From contig JAIQDT010003766.1 of assembly GCA_021521415.1 (NCBI GenBank), positions 186,001 to 250,000 of the forward strand: a DNA stretch of 64,000 nt, written 5' to 3'. Shown here piece by piece: positions 1-10,807 of this stretch; the first letter of the stretch is position 1; each line of letters begins with the position of its first letter. The notes beneath the pieces were generated by a model that had not been told where the DNA came from, made no database searches, and worked only from the letters and a program-made list of their open reading frames with translations. Source of the stretch: Bidens hawaiensis. Its lineage: Eukaryota; Streptophyta; Magnoliopsida; Asterales; Asteraceae. The translations under genes were made by a program, and so were the position numbers.

Positions 1-174
1 CGTTGGTCACGGCTGGCTCACTCCAGGCCACCACTCCAAGTCATCGTTGGTCATGTCCTCGTTGGTCACGACCACGTTGGTCACGGTTAGCTCACTCTAG
101 GCCACCACTCTGAGTCCTCGTTGGTCAGGCCATGTCAGTCACGGCTGGCTTCCTCCAGCAACCACTCCGAGGTT
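1..174. repeat. Degenerate tandem repeat in the leader of an LTR element
   Basis: Units beginning CGTTGGTCACGGCTGGCTCACT and variants recur several times, separated by runs such as GGCCACCACTC. The array lies directly inside the primer-binding site that follows, so it is probably the 5' leader of a minus-strand LTR element whose body lies left of the window. Confidence 0.6.
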
Positions 175-187
175 GGCTCTGATACCA
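175..187 (-). other. Primer-binding site (initiator Met tRNA type)
   Basis: On the minus strand the sequence reads TGGTATCAGAGCC, the usual plant LTR-retrotransposon primer site complementary to the 3' end of initiator methionine tRNA. One base separates it from the end of the adjoining LTR, as expected. Confidence 0.75.
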
Positions 188-188
188 T

Positions 189-332
189 TGTTACAAGCCA
201 AACAGAATAACTCAACCCATAAACTAGTCTGATAGGTAAGAGAACCCATTTGGCTTATAAACCTCACATCAGTTGCCTATACAACCGATGTGGAACAAGT
301 CTCATACCTTGTAATGGTTTCAGTCTGTAACA
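189..332 (-). mobile_element. Short LTR (144 bp) of a minus-strand retroelement
   Basis: The block starts TGTTACAAGCC and ends GTCTGTAACA, giving six-base inverted ends TGTTAC/GTAACA, and abuts a primer-binding site. At about 144 bp it is in the size range of TRIM or other small LTR elements. Only the 5' LTR and leader are inside the window, so the coding content is unknown. A chance pair of short inverted ends cannot be fully excluded, but the adjoining PBS makes it unlikely. Confidence 0.6.
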
Positions 333-980
333 TGATCTCTGACCTCATTTTGGCTCATCTGTTTCTTGAAACCTGAGTCTTCATGTTCATCTATTTTAGG
401 GTTTTGTTCTTTTGTAAATTGTGGTGTTAGTGGTTGAAGTCTAGTTATCTGTTTTGTTCCACTTTATTCTTTTCAATATTGCATGTTTCTTCTTGAGTTA
501 AACATCGATAGTTTGGAGTTAATAACAAGAGATTTAGGAATTTTTTTTTACCAAAATAGGTGGTGGTGAAAAACTATTGACCAATATAGATTATATTGAA
601 TGATTTACCAAAACAAGTTTTTTTTATTTTAATTATAAAAATAAAATTTCCAAAGAGTACACACTTTCTCCCCACCATCTCGGAATCTCCGACCATAACC
701 CTCACGCCGGCTATAGCCCCTCGCCTACCATCATATCCGATGGAAACAACATAATCGAAGAAGAAGACAATATCTACCTTTACCACCACACCCTCTGTTC
801 CTTGCTTATCCATTAAGATAACTCAAAAGTCCATAGAAGAACTACACGACGCATGATCTTGAGTTCAGTACAGTTGTTTTTGCTTTGAAAACATGGAGGC
901 ATTATCTATATAGTACCAAGTGCGTGGTTTTCAATGAACATTAGAGCTTTCAACACATTTTTGATCAAAAAGAGCTTAAC
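333..980. other. Intergenic, nothing recognised
   Basis: No convincing coding potential or repeat boundary. A GC-richer patch around 660-800 gives a short minus-strand open frame without recognisable motifs. Confidence 0.5.
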
Positions 981-1960
981 ATGAGACAACGACGTCAGCC
1001 GAACTACTTAGTGACTATGAATGCGATATTTGCTGCCATATTCGCCAAACTCCCAACTACATCTAGTGAACATGACAGCATTAGGGTAATTGTTGACCGT
1101 TTGTTCAAATTGGCTCATTTCCTACCGATTTGTGAAAACTATCATGTGAAGCAGTTGGCTCAAATATATATCAAATAAATAGTGTGCCTACATGGTATGC
1201 CTTTGAGCATTAACTCTGACTGTGATTTTCGTTTAACATCTCATTTTTGGGAATCACGTTAATCAACTTTAGGTACTCGTCTAGATCTTAGCACTTCATA
1301 TCATCCTTAAACCAATGGTCAATCCTAAGGAAACATTCAAACACTTGAGGATATTCATAGGTATTTTGTCATCGAGTTTGGTGGCAATTCAGATACTCAT
1401 TTACCTTTGGTTGAGTTATCATATAATAGTTGTTATCATTGAAGCATCAATATAGTACCTTTCGAGGCATTCTATGGCCATACATGTCGCTCACTTTTTT
1501 GCGGGAAAGAGATTGGTGAAGTCAGTCCTGAGTTTGTTCAATATACTAATGACAAAATCAAACAAATTTGTAACAATTTGATCACCTCTAGAAGTCGTTA
1601 AAAGAGCTATGCTGATAAATGACAACCCCCTAGAATTCAATGTAAGTAATCAAGTACTACTTAAGGTATCCATTTGGAAAGGATTAGTTCAATTTGGGAA
1701 GAATGGGAAGCTAGTACCTCGCTAAGTAGCTCCATTCAAAGTTCTTGAAATAATTCGAAATGTGGCTTGCAAGCTTAAGCTACCTCAAGAGCTCAGCAAC
1801 GCTCAACTACATTTGACGAGTCTAACCTCAAGAAATGCTTAGCCAATGAGAACCTTCATATTCCTCTTCTCTGGACGATGTGCTCATTGATCACGAGAGA
1901 AGACAACGTCGGCGTAGCCAAATACCAAAAGTTTAGGTCCGTTGGGAATCTAAACATGTA
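981..1960 (+). pseudogene. Ty3/gypsy (chromovirus-like) integrase remnant
   Basis: Reading across frames gives the typical order of a Ty3-type pol 3' half: the integrase core segment with DRLFKLAHFLPI and a YIK-IV-LHGMP stretch, then a degraded SHFW region and LDLSTSYHP-TNGQS, then a VELSYNS segment with PFEAFYGHTCRS, and finally the C-terminal SNLKKCL motif near 1820-1845. Several stops and frameshifts break it, for example after YIK at 1178. The reverse transcriptase and RNase H expected upstream are absent, so this is a truncated, long-dead fragment. It resembles Tekay/Del-type elements; the lineage is a judgement by eye. Confidence 0.75.
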
Positions 1961-2696
1961 CCAAAAGTTTTTTTATTGTGTTTTTGTTATAATTTGGTTT
2001 ATCATACCAAAAGAAAAGTAAGTTCTCTAACTTATGGACTAGAGGACTTGGTGGTGGAACTATCTGAAAAAAGTTGTTTTATATAGTCGCCCTCAAACGT
2101 TGTCGTGCCTACCTAAGCACGGCCATACTTAACAGTCCGGGAAAAGGGGTATTAAACTTCTCTAGCAAAGAAAAACCCGAAAACCACTACCAAACCCTTA
2201 AATCGGCCCCAAATCGACCTATTTCGTTTTTCATTCTTTAATTAAGGTATGTATAATCTTGTTTTAACAACTTTTTTTATGCTTTTAGGACACCATCTGT
2301 TAGTTTTACCACATTTTTACGATATCTAGGGCTTAACCTATTTCCTAAACAAAACCTTGATTTCAAAATGTGGTGAAAAATTTCAAGATTTTTTGCAACA
2401 GATTTTGTCAGAAAGCTGGTAAGTTTCAAATAGCATCTGACTTGTTGCAGGTGACAGGCACGACAATTCCTATGAAGGCAAGGCCGTGCCTAGGAAGTTC
2501 AGCAAGTCAAAGGGGTCAACCTATGTCAAATGATCAAACATGACCATCAACAACTAAGCACGACTGGTCAAGTAAACACAGTTACCTAATCAACTTTGGC
2601 TAACCGGTCAAGTACATCACACAGGAGCTTGGCATTTGTTGTTTAATTATGTAATGATTACATGGATTACTATTTCTAACTTTGAATGTGTTAACA
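1961..2696. other. Noncoding spacer, possible Ty3 LTR/leader
   Basis: No ORF of note. The stretch runs from the dead integrase to the start of the Athila-like gag. A splice-acceptor-like TTAACAG lies at its end, so part of it may be leader or intron of the downstream element. No LTR boundary could be fixed. Confidence 0.35.
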
Positions 2697-3570
2697 GGAT
2701 CATGGCTTCTACATCTTGGAAGAGAGTTGCTTCCTGATCACCATCACTTGGCTCATCATAGCACACCAGCTCCCGGAAACCATCATCATCTTAGTCTATC
2801 CAGTATGCACCACCTTCTCCTCGACTTCCACTACCAAAGTGTGTACTTCATCCACCACCTCTTAACGCACCTTTGGACATGCATCCGTGGCTAATCTATC
2901 CTCTCAACGTTTACGAGGATAGCGCACATGACAAGATCAAACTATTAGGCGGGGAAAGTTTGGGAAACGCCGCACTCTGGACTTTGACTCTCTGGAGGAG
3001 ATTAGCCTATCCAGCCGTTCACCGCACAAAATCTCCTCAATGGGGTAGATTGTCCCGAGTGGCCCACAACGCGTACCTTCTGGGAGCTCATCCTCAAGTT
3101 TCTAGCCTCATTCAGCTTCATGCCCCCTACCATAGAGGAGGAAACTGTCATTGCCGCCTGCATAGGGTTCAAGATGGTCCAATACTAGTACAACATGACA
3201 CTTGTAGAGTTTGGGATACAATTCAAACTTTACGGACATCGAGACATAACCACACCCCTCTTCACCTACAATCACATCGATTTTTCCAGTTCGGTGGTGG
3301 CAAACAAATTCGAGGACAAGATTTATGTAGAGCTTATATCCCTTGAGTCTAGAAGAGATCCAACTTCCCTGGCCCACTTTACGCTTACTCCACCTATGCC
3401 TAGCCCACACTTAGGGGGTCAAGAAAAGATAACACGGGAGATGTGAGTATGCAGGACCTATTCTTCCTTTATAACATTGTTGATGAGGTTGACTGCAACC
3501 TCGCCTACTGCCTCGCCCAGTTCTTCACCATGTGCACGGACAACACTTGGCAGAGAGAGATTAATGTTAT
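2697..3570 (+). pseudogene. Athila-like Ty3 gag remnant
   Basis: A start-like MASTSWKR follows a TTAACAG acceptor-like site, and conserved gag blocks then appear in shifting frames: MHPWLIYPLNVYEDS near 2880, PEWPTTRTFWELILKFLASF near 3055-3115, MTLVEFGIQFKLYG near 3195-3240, and DLFFLYNIVDEVDCNLAYCL near 3457-3515. This order matches the N-terminal gag of Athila/Tat-type Ty3 elements, where a TFWEL..FL block precedes an EFG..LYG block and a later cysteine/leucine-rich block. In-frame stops and at least three frame changes make it a pseudogene. No pol is attached. Confidence 0.6.
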
Positions 3571-3627
3571 TGCATGGTTAATCTAGATGGAATTAAGATG
3601 AAAAATAAATCTGAGTAAATAGACTTA

Positions 3628-4607
3628 GGTAGCGTTTGGTATGCATGAATGAGAGGCGGAATGGAATGGACCATTATGATTGAATGAAAAAAAATATGTT
3701 TGGTTGGTCAATGGGATGGAATCACCCATTACCATGTCCATTCTATTCCCTTTAAAACACCTCATATTCATTCCATCCACCCCCCTTGTTTTTTTTCATT
3801 GCATCTCTCTTTCACATAATATCACCTCCACCACCCTCCCACTACTACCCATTTCCCTCTTACCACCACCACCACCACCACCGCCTCCACCGCCCGCCAC
3901 CACCCACCACCACCACCTACCATTGCCGCCTACCACCGCTACCACCAACCATCGCTCCCAGCCATCATCACTACCGCCCGCCATCCGCCGCTTACTATTG
4001 CAATCGCCACCACCCACCCACCACCACATACCATCGTCGGCTGCTACCGCCACCACCAACCACCTACCACCACTACCATTGCCGCCCACCACCGCCACCA
4101 CCAACCATCGCTCTCGGCCATCATCACCACCACCGGCCACTTATCACCGCCACTGCCACCACCCAACTCCGTTGCCACCACCACCTACCATCACCGTCTA
4201 CCACCGCCACCACCAACCCGTCACAACCACCTACCATTGTCGCTTACCACCTCCTCCACCAACCATCGCTCTCGACCATCATCACCACCGTCCGCCACCC
4301 GCCGCTTACCACTGACACCACCACCACCTACTACCACAAACAATCGCTCCCTGCCATCGCCACCGCCACCCACCACCCACCACCACCAATAATGCTCGTT
4401 GCCCACCACCACCATCCCACTGCTACTCACTACCATTTTTATTTTATTTCATATTTTTCTAGCTTACCAAAAAAAATCACGTAATTCCCACAAGGTAACC
4501 AAACACGTCAATGGAATGGTAATGAGCCATTCCATTACCTCATCCATGCCATTCTGTCGCTCATTCCATTCCAACACTCATTCCATTGCCCCACACCAAA
4601 CATACCC
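3628..4607. mobile_element. PIF/Harbinger-type MITE with CCA-rich core
   Basis: The ends are imperfect inverted repeats: left GGTAGCGTTTGGTATG, right ACCAAACATACCC, followed inwards by matching GGAATGGAATG/CATTCCATTCC blocks. A three-base TTA lies outside both ends (3625-3627 and 4608-4610), which is the PIF/Harbinger target-site duplication. The 980-bp element encodes no transposase. Its interior is an expanded CCA/CCG-rich repeat. Confidence 0.75.
3862..4395. repeat. Degenerate CCA/CCG trinucleotide tract inside the MITE
   Basis: More than 500 bp of CCACCA-type triplets with interspersed TACCATCGC-like phrases, arranged as longer units such as CCACCAACCATCGCTC that recur several times. The tract gives long histidine/proline or glycine-rich frames on both strands that are composition artefacts rather than genes. 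Confidence 0.85.
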
Positions 4608-4667
4608 TTAATACCTAACTGACTATTACAAAGTGTTTGGGTGATTTGACCATAAATATCTAAAGAT

Positions 4668-4955
4668 GCAGGTATTTTGAACAGATCATGAATCAAACTC
4701 ATATTTGACTAAATACCCGAGCACCTTTTTAAGAAACTTCAAAAAACTCAATTTAATGAAGTCTTACACGGTTATATAGACCAAACCTAAACATGTTTGA
4801 GTCTAACTAGGATTCCAAAACAATAGGTCAATTAATTAAAATAAACCTAACAAACTATACAGACATGTATTAGGATGTATAATGATCCATATATAACTTA
4901 TGCCTTGCTCGCCAAGTTATTTTCCTTGGACACAATGGCACTTAATTTGAAATTG
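4668..4955 (-). mobile_element. Copia element E, left LTR copy (3' LTR)
   Basis: This stretch aligns with 7080-7372 along its whole length, with shared runs such as ACCAAACCTAAACA and AATAGGTCAATTAATTAAAATAAA. The two copies bracket minus-strand copia coding remnants, so they are read as LTRs of one decayed element. Ends are approximate because similarity fades at both borders. Confidence 0.6.
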
Positions 4956-5027
4956 TCAACATTCACCCCTCCCCACAATTTCTAAATCATACATGGTGGG
5001 TCTTCCATCTTTAGCAAATATCGCAAG

Positions 5028-5395
5028 TCACATGTCCTTGAATTTAATCCGAAAAAGAGCAATTGAAAGCGGTATCTTCTCAATTTCATCTAAAGTGGTG
5101 AACACTTCGTCAAAGTCAATCCCGGGTTGTTGCACATATCCTTTCACCACAAGCCACGCCTTTTGTTTATTTATAGACTTGTAAACATTCCGATTCACTA
5201 TAGCTACCCGTTTTAAACTGATTGGTTTAATGTATTTTGGTAACTCCTTTAAACTCCAGGTTTTGTTTATCATGATTGAAACGATATTGTACTGCATCGC
5301 TTTCATCCACTCTAGTTTTGCTACATTAAAACTACCCGACTTATCATTTGATAACAATAGTAGGTCTTTGAGTTCTTCATTGGAATTTTACTCGT
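5028..5395 (-). pseudogene. Copia element E, reverse transcriptase N-terminal remnant
   Basis: The minus-strand frame shows the start of a Ty1/copia reverse transcriptase: an EWMKAMQYNIVSI block (the usual W..AM..E..S), a TWSLKELPK block, and KAWLVVKGYVQQPGIDFDEV corresponding to the KARLVAKGY.Q..GIDY.E motif. The protein ends before the catalytic YVDD region. The following sequence down to 4956 is noncoding, so most of RT and all of RNase H are missing. Substitutions at conserved positions (W for R in KARL) show it is not functional. Confidence 0.8.
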
Positions 5396-5590
5396 AACCA
5401 CCAAATTTTACATGTGGGAACGAAGAGCGTGTTAAGCATTTAACCGGGATTTGCATAACATCATTCACGGCTACAATACTTCTGTTTGCACAACGATTTT
5501 GTTGTTAGCGACACCTTCGTTGTCGATGCTGCTGTTTGCAATAGTTTTACTGTTGTTAGCGATTAAAACGTTGTTGTTTACAACAGTCTT
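5396..5590 (-). pseudogene. Copia element E, integrase-RT linker remnant
   Basis: On the minus strand an asparagine-rich linker can be read (NNNVLIANNSKTIANSSI), leading toward the RT block. Such low-complexity linkers are normal between copia integrase and RT. The 340-bp insertion next to it interrupts the same reading frame. Confidence 0.45.
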
Positions 5591-5930
5591 TGTTGGGAAT
5601 TACCAAGTCGACTTATGGCTATTGTTGGGAATTACCGAGTCGACTTATGGCTTAGGATACAAGAAACCGGTTATCTTGGCATGCATGTAATCGGGTTATT
5701 TATGGATAGTTATTTTATGGAAAAATCTAATTTAGGTTTAGATGGAAATAATCATCATGTTTATTTTATTGTATTCTAAATATATTCTAACGTGTTTAGG
5801 TCAGTCTATATATAACGTGTTTAGGGTATGAGATAATTGATATCAAGTTTTTGAGTTAGATTTCTTGATCAATAAAGTTTGGGTGTTAGCCAAATATCGT
5901 GTTCTTTATTTCCGTTCATCTTATTACAAG
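5591..5930. mobile_element. 340-bp insertion in element E, possible solo LTR
   Basis: The block begins TGTTGGGAATTACC, repeats its first 32 bases once (5591-5622 and 5623-5654), and ends ATTACAAG. AGTCTT flanks it on both sides (5585-5590 and 5931-5936), a plausible target duplication. Removing the block and one AGTCTT copy restores a continuous minus-strand frame across the copia linker. TG at the start suggests an LTR, but the right end is not a clean CA, so the class is uncertain. Confidence 0.45.
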
Positions 5931-5936
5931 AGTCTT

Positions 5937-6500
5937 GTCATCGCTATTGCTGCAGTTTCTGCCAAACTCGTCTCTATTGCTGCAGTTTGCTGAATTTGGC
6001 CCAAGACTAATGTTTTCTTCAGGCCCGTTATTGTTGCTGCAGTTTGTATCGGGTGGTTTCGATGTCACTTGTCCAAACCCAGCATCTATTATATTGCCTC
6101 GTGTGATCGCGAACGACCCAATTCTCTATCACTCAGGATATCAGTTGTTTTATCCCAATTCAACCCCATTTTTCGTTAAAATTATTGTCTCAACTCACGA
6201 TAGTTTTCCGGTTTCATGGGTCGTATAACATATACGCTTTGGTTCCCGGTTCGGTCCCAAGATAGACGAAACATTTGAATCTTTCATCTTTTTTTTAAGT
6301 GGTTAGCTTCAATTTTAGCATAAGCGACACACCCGAATATGCAAAGATGTTCGAGTTTCATTTTCTTGAACATCCCGTATGGAGTTTTTCCTACCAAGTT
6401 TCGTGTAAGAGAGCGGTTCATCAAATACGTCGCGTATTGAACCACCTCACCCTATTGTAGGCAGATTGGACATCCACGTGAACCTTTTTAGTTATTAACT
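5937..6500 (-). pseudogene. Copia element E, integrase C-terminal remnant
   Basis: On the minus strand, from high to low coordinates, one reads a YLMNRSLTRNLVGKTPY block, then KKMKLEHLCIFGCVAYAKI, then CFVYLGTEPGTKAYMLYD, then a decayed WG-N-WD block. These are the standard copia integrase C-terminal segments (TPYE.W..KP....LRVFGC..Y). The catalytic core upstream is not visible. Several stops break the frame. Confidence 0.75.
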
Positions 6501-6899
6501 TGCAAAGAAAGTCCCAAAAAGAACCCCAACTTTGTTTCATCCAAGCAACAAACAGAGACTTTCATGTTCAATCGCAAAGTATAATCCGACGATAAGCTGT
6601 GACATAAAAAGACTGGCAATCGCCCTGTTCTTGGTCGCCTGTTGCGCTCTCTCCCTCCGGTAGCTTGGTCTCGACTTCATATAACGACGACGGCGTCAGT
6701 GACTAACATTCACGGCAGGTTCTTCTTTCGGCAGCGGATTTGTCGGCGGTTTCGGTTTTCATGGTCGTTGATATCCAGCCCTTTGGTCACGGCTGAATAG
6801 AGTTCGGACAGTAATTATGAAGTCTTTGATGTGTTGATGTCTGACCATTGTTCGCAATCTTCAACATCGGTTTTACCTCCGTCCCGTCTTAGGCTCTAA
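6501..6899. other. Element E interior, unrecognised
   Basis: GC-richer noncoding stretch between the integrase remnant and the MITE. It should hold the gag and protease region of E, but no motif survives that I can read. Confidence 0.35.
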
Positions 6900-7077
6900 G
6901 GGGGTGTTTAGGATTGCTTATTTTCACTAACTTATAACTTATAAACCTTATGAAAAGCAATTAGGTGTTTGAGATTTTTATATTGTGAGAGGAAAAGTTC
7001 CATAAGTTACATTGTTGTAACATATTAACTTAATGAAAAGTTATAAGGAGGAAAAATAAGGAATCCCAAACACCCCC
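6900..7077. mobile_element. 178-bp PIF/Harbinger-type MITE
   Basis: Inverted ends GGGGGTGTTTAGGATTGC and GGAATCCCAAACACCCCC, with TAA on both sides (6897-6899, 7078-7080). The same family recurs at 58243-58652 with the same interior phrases (CTTATAACTTAT, CATAAGTTACA, TTAACTTAATGAAAAGTTATAA). It lies at the edge of the right LTR copy of element E. Confidence 0.85.
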
Positions 7078-7079
7078 TA

Positions 7080-7372
7080 AGTATTGAACATAACATGAAC
7101 CAAACTCGTATTTGGGTAATACACCCAAACACCTTTACTGATAAAATTCACAAAATTCAATAACAATAATAAAATCCTACATGGTTTACAAAGACCAAAC
7201 CTAAACACGTTTGAGTCTAACTAGGATTCCTAAACAATAGGTCAATTAATTAAAATAAATTTAACAACCTAAATCAACATGTATTAGGAAGTATTAAAAA
7301 GTATTAGGATCCATATATAACTTGTGTCTTGCTCGCTAAGTTACTTACCTTCCACACCAAGGCACTTCATTC
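7080..7372 (-). mobile_element. Copia element E, right LTR copy (5' LTR)
   Basis: Direct-repeat partner of 4668-4955, in the same orientation. Its outer part is interrupted by, or abuts, the 178-bp MITE. Divergence between the copies is clearly visible by eye, so the element is old. Confidence 0.6.
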
Positions 7373-9531
7373 GAATCGACCCATATATATACACAACGAA
7401 CATCTATGTTCGTTCAAGGTTGCAAGTTTCCATCGCCCATCATCTTGCTAGCCACCTAGTATGGATACTCAAGACCCTAGACTTTACAGACATACACATT
7501 TACAACGTAAATGTGACATCCGCCAATTTTCGAAACTTAAAACCCAGTCTGTTCAAATCGTTTTCAGTTATTTAGATCCTCATCATTAATAAAAATGATG
7601 AATTATTTTTTATTTTATATTGTCTTCATTTTATTTATCACATGTCGTTCGACCGAATCTAGTGGCATATTGAAAAGACACATCTATTTGTTTATGTTAA
7701 TTGATGCTATTCACTAATGCAGGGAATTGTTTTATTTTTCAATATTATTATTATTGTTATTACACCAAACTGTGAATTATGTTGTTGACAAATTATTTTC
7801 ACGCATAACGCAGGCTGTAAGAATTGAAGTGGAGACTCTAGATTTAGACACTTTAGACTAGTAAATAAAATAGAAAGAATGTTGTATTGTTCTTCGAATA
7901 TTTTTTGTGTACAATTGTTTATGAATGAATAAATTTATATATTGGCAGTTATTATTATTTTAGTGTTTTTGAGCTATGATACAAATATTATCGCGCACCG
8001 ATATGTTCCACCGTTAGGTTGATGTGTGACAGTAAAATGGTTTGACTCATTTACATAACGTCCCTTGTAAGTTTTTATGAGAGTGATTAAAACTACAACT
8101 TGCACACACCGACACCAGATAAACAACCTCGGCCAGGTTGTATAATCATATTTTGCTCCTATTATACTTATTCTCAACCCGGTTCTCCTCTAGAAACTTT
8201 GGCTAGGGCAACATTGCAACTTTTGTTAGTTGAACGATTAAAGTTGTTGTAACTGTTGTGAAAAATGAAAATGTGATTTCTAATTCAATAATTAGATTCA
8301 CTATTAACTAAACTTAGTTAATTTTAACAAAATAATAAGTGAGCACTTTCTGTTAGGACAATTATAAAAGGTACTTGTTATCCATCTTGCAAACATAACA
8401 AATGCTCAAAACTTGAGAAAAAAAAAGGCTAAAATAGTGTTTGAAAAAGGGAAGTTTCTCAAAATGTTTTTTTTTTTTTGATGAGATTTCATTTTTGTCT
8501 TTCAAACTTTAAGATTCTAAAAATGTCTCCTAAACATATTTGCAAATACATTGTCAAAGACGTATTAAACTTTATAACACATGGTCAACGATGTCTTAGA
8601 CCTCCAAATACATGGTCAATTATGTGTTAGACTTCCTAACACATGGTCAAAAACATGTTTACCCTCTTGTTTGTTTATTTTAATATTAAATTATTATAAC
8701 TAATTTTAGTTATATTTTGTTTTTCTTTTATAACTTTTAATATATAAACTTTAATATAATTTCAAATATATCGTTGAAATGTGCTTATTTTTTATATCTA
8801 CGGACCGACATAAGCTTTACTCAAACCGAGTCATGTCAAATTAATATCGAAATGTTCAACAAAATTTGACCCCGCGCAGTTTTAAATAAAATTTATGTCA
8901 ACATGTAGATAAAGAATAAAAAGATTCAAAGAAAGATGAGGATGATAAATAGAAAGAAGGATATTAACAACCACAAGTACAAAAATCAAGTTTGATAACA
9001 AGAACGAACCAAGAAACCTCAAGAATCAAAGCAAGAAAGGTAGCAAGAAACAATCAAGAAAGCCGGAAAGCAAGGAGCAAGATTCAGAAGCAAGCAAGAA
9101 AAAAACAAAGAATCAAAAATGAGAAAGAACGATCAAGCCCGGATTCGGTCCAACCGCAAACCATAAAAATTGGCTACGTTTTTTTAGAAAACGGGCTAAC
9201 TACCACAAACCGGACAGGTTTATGTAGCGGTCCCGGTTGGTCCGGGTTTCAAAACGTTAGTCAAAATCCGTTTGTTCAGCTTGTGGATCACCAACTCCGA
9301 GTCAACAATTAAGCAACAACCCTACAAACCTGTTCTACTTTGACTTATACGATTGTTACTTAATCATAAACGAATACCTTTAAGTTTTAATTTTTCCTTA
9401 ACATACAAGCCAAAGTTTTCAGGTTTAAAAAAATCTCATCCCAAAGAAAACCCACATGTCTCCCTTTTACACTAGGAAGTAGAACAAACGTAGAAACTTC
9501 AAGTTGATGATGTGTTGTAGTTTTAGATGGA
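7373..9531. other. Intergenic, AT-rich
   Basis: No recognisable gene. The open frames at 7324-7575, 7974-8177 and 8992-9312 lack known motifs; the last is a lysine/arginine-rich low-complexity frame. A triplicated short repeat lies at 8577-8657. Confidence 0.5.
8577..8657. repeat. Triplicated ~30-bp repeat (ACATGGTCAA units)
   Basis: ACATGGTCAA occurs three times at about 30-bp spacing, each of the first two followed by a variant of TGTNTTAGACNTCC. Only a short imperfect tandem repeat. Confidence 0.55.
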
Positions 9532-9966
9532 TTAAAAAGATGTACCTTCCCGCAAACACACTGTTGGATCAAACATGGATTTCAGCTTTTCCCAAACAGC
9601 TTTGGCCGAGCCGAGGTTGAAGACATCTACGAGTATATCTTCACTAACAGAACCGAAAATCCAACCTTTAACAAGACTGTTGTATTGCCTCGTAGTGTCA
9701 GTGCTAGAATCTCTTGGCTCACCAAATGAAGAATCCACAATGCCACACATATTGTGACTGTCCAACAGGCAAAGCATTTGTGATTTCCAAAGAACATACT
9801 GGCTCTTGCCTGAAAGTTTCACTGAAACAAAGTTTGATACGTTAGTATTTGATGCATAAAGGTACTCAAAGTCATGTACTCGTGCTGAAGCACTCAAAAG
9901 AGCGTTTGGAGAGCCCTCCATTTGGGAAGATATTTGAGAAGAGTGATAGGGAAGAGAAATGGACAA
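9532..9966 (-). pseudogene. Copia-gag-like (Retrotran_gag_3/UBN2-like) exon
   Basis: The minus-strand frame of 144 codons contains NFVSVKLSGKSQYVLWKSQM at about residues 45-64, CLLDSHNMCGIVD, and YNSLVKGWIFGSVSEDILVD followed by AKAVWEKLKSMFDP. These are hallmarks of the copia-type gag domain. In several composite families, Asteraceae ones included, this domain is the first exon of an ankyrin-repeat protein. Near its end the sequence reads GGGAAG followed by GTACAT, a possible splice donor, which favours an exon. No ankyrin or membrane exons were seen downstream on this strand, so it is probably a truncated gene remnant. The alternative is a plain gag fragment. Confidence 0.55.
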
Positions 9967-10009
9967 GAGGAGCTGCTTGTTTAAGGCATTTACTCTGGTC
10001 CTTTTCTAT

Positions 10010-10081
10010 AGTGTGGAAGTAGACTTTTAAGAGTCTTCCCTTGTTGTGTAGTGTGGAAGTAGACTTTTAAGAGTCTTCCCT
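10010..10081. repeat. 40-bp tandem duplication upstream of the gag-like exon
   Basis: AGTGTGGAAGTAGACTTTTA and the following AGAGTCTTCCCT occur twice in direct succession. The pair lies 44 bases upstream of the first ATG of the gag-like exon (minus strand), in promoter/5'UTR position. Confidence 0.75.
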
Positions 10082-10807
10082 GATGCGAAATCACCCCACT
10101 TGTAAACCAGTTACAATTACAAGTTGAAAACTGCTACTTGTTATCGATCTGAGTTTAAAAACTTTATATCACGCGTACGTTTGTCTAATATAACACATTT
10201 GTAGATATTATGCCAGATGAAATTAGAACGGAAAGTTGCTAAACAAATTAAAGCAATTAGGAAAGAAAAGAGTAGTTCCTGAATGGAAGGTAAAATCCAG
10301 TTCAGAAAATACTTAGAAATCTTTGAGAACAGCAACCTATAAAAACAAAGTTGTTAACGACACAATAGGAAGCGAACTTGAACATTCAAATCAGGGGAAA
10401 AAAACATTAAACCATAACATTATTTAACGTAAATGAGCTATATTCATACTTCTAGAAAAAAAAAGCAGGGGGTTGGTACCCCTCCTCGTCCCTTAAATTT
10501 TCAAGTGATAGTCTTAAATCTTATAAAACACAAATAATTTAGTAAAACCCCTTGTGAAACAAAATAGGTTTTTTCCATTTTAAATAAACTTATGATTATA
10601 TAAAACAAAAAGTAAAATTAACCTTGAACTAGAAACAAAGAACATATATAATTAGTTTTTTATATATAAATATTATATTATACTATACTATATAAAGCAA
10701 AAGGATTTGCTACATTATAGTATCAACTTTTAAATTTTAATCTCTTGACTTTTAAATTGTTTAAAATTGGCCTCATAAAGTTTTAAATTGTTTTAAATTG
10801 AGACTTA
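10082..10807. other. Intergenic, AT-rich; possible Helitron 5' end
   Basis: No gene. The run ATACTATACTATATAAAGCAAAAGG near 10678 resembles the 5' region of many plant Helitrons and could pair with the 3' terminus at 12269. That pairing is weak. Confidence 0.3.

Noticed and set aside
3680..4484. Long histidine/proline-rich and glycine/valine/tryptophan-rich open frames on both strands
   Set aside because: They are produced by the CCA/CCG trinucleotide tract inside a MITE; no start context, conservation or non-repeat sequence supports a protein.
8992..9312. Basic protein-coding gene (lysine/arginine-rich frame of 106 codons)
   Set aside because: Low-complexity A-rich repeats of AAGCAAGAA type explain it; no homology motif is visible.
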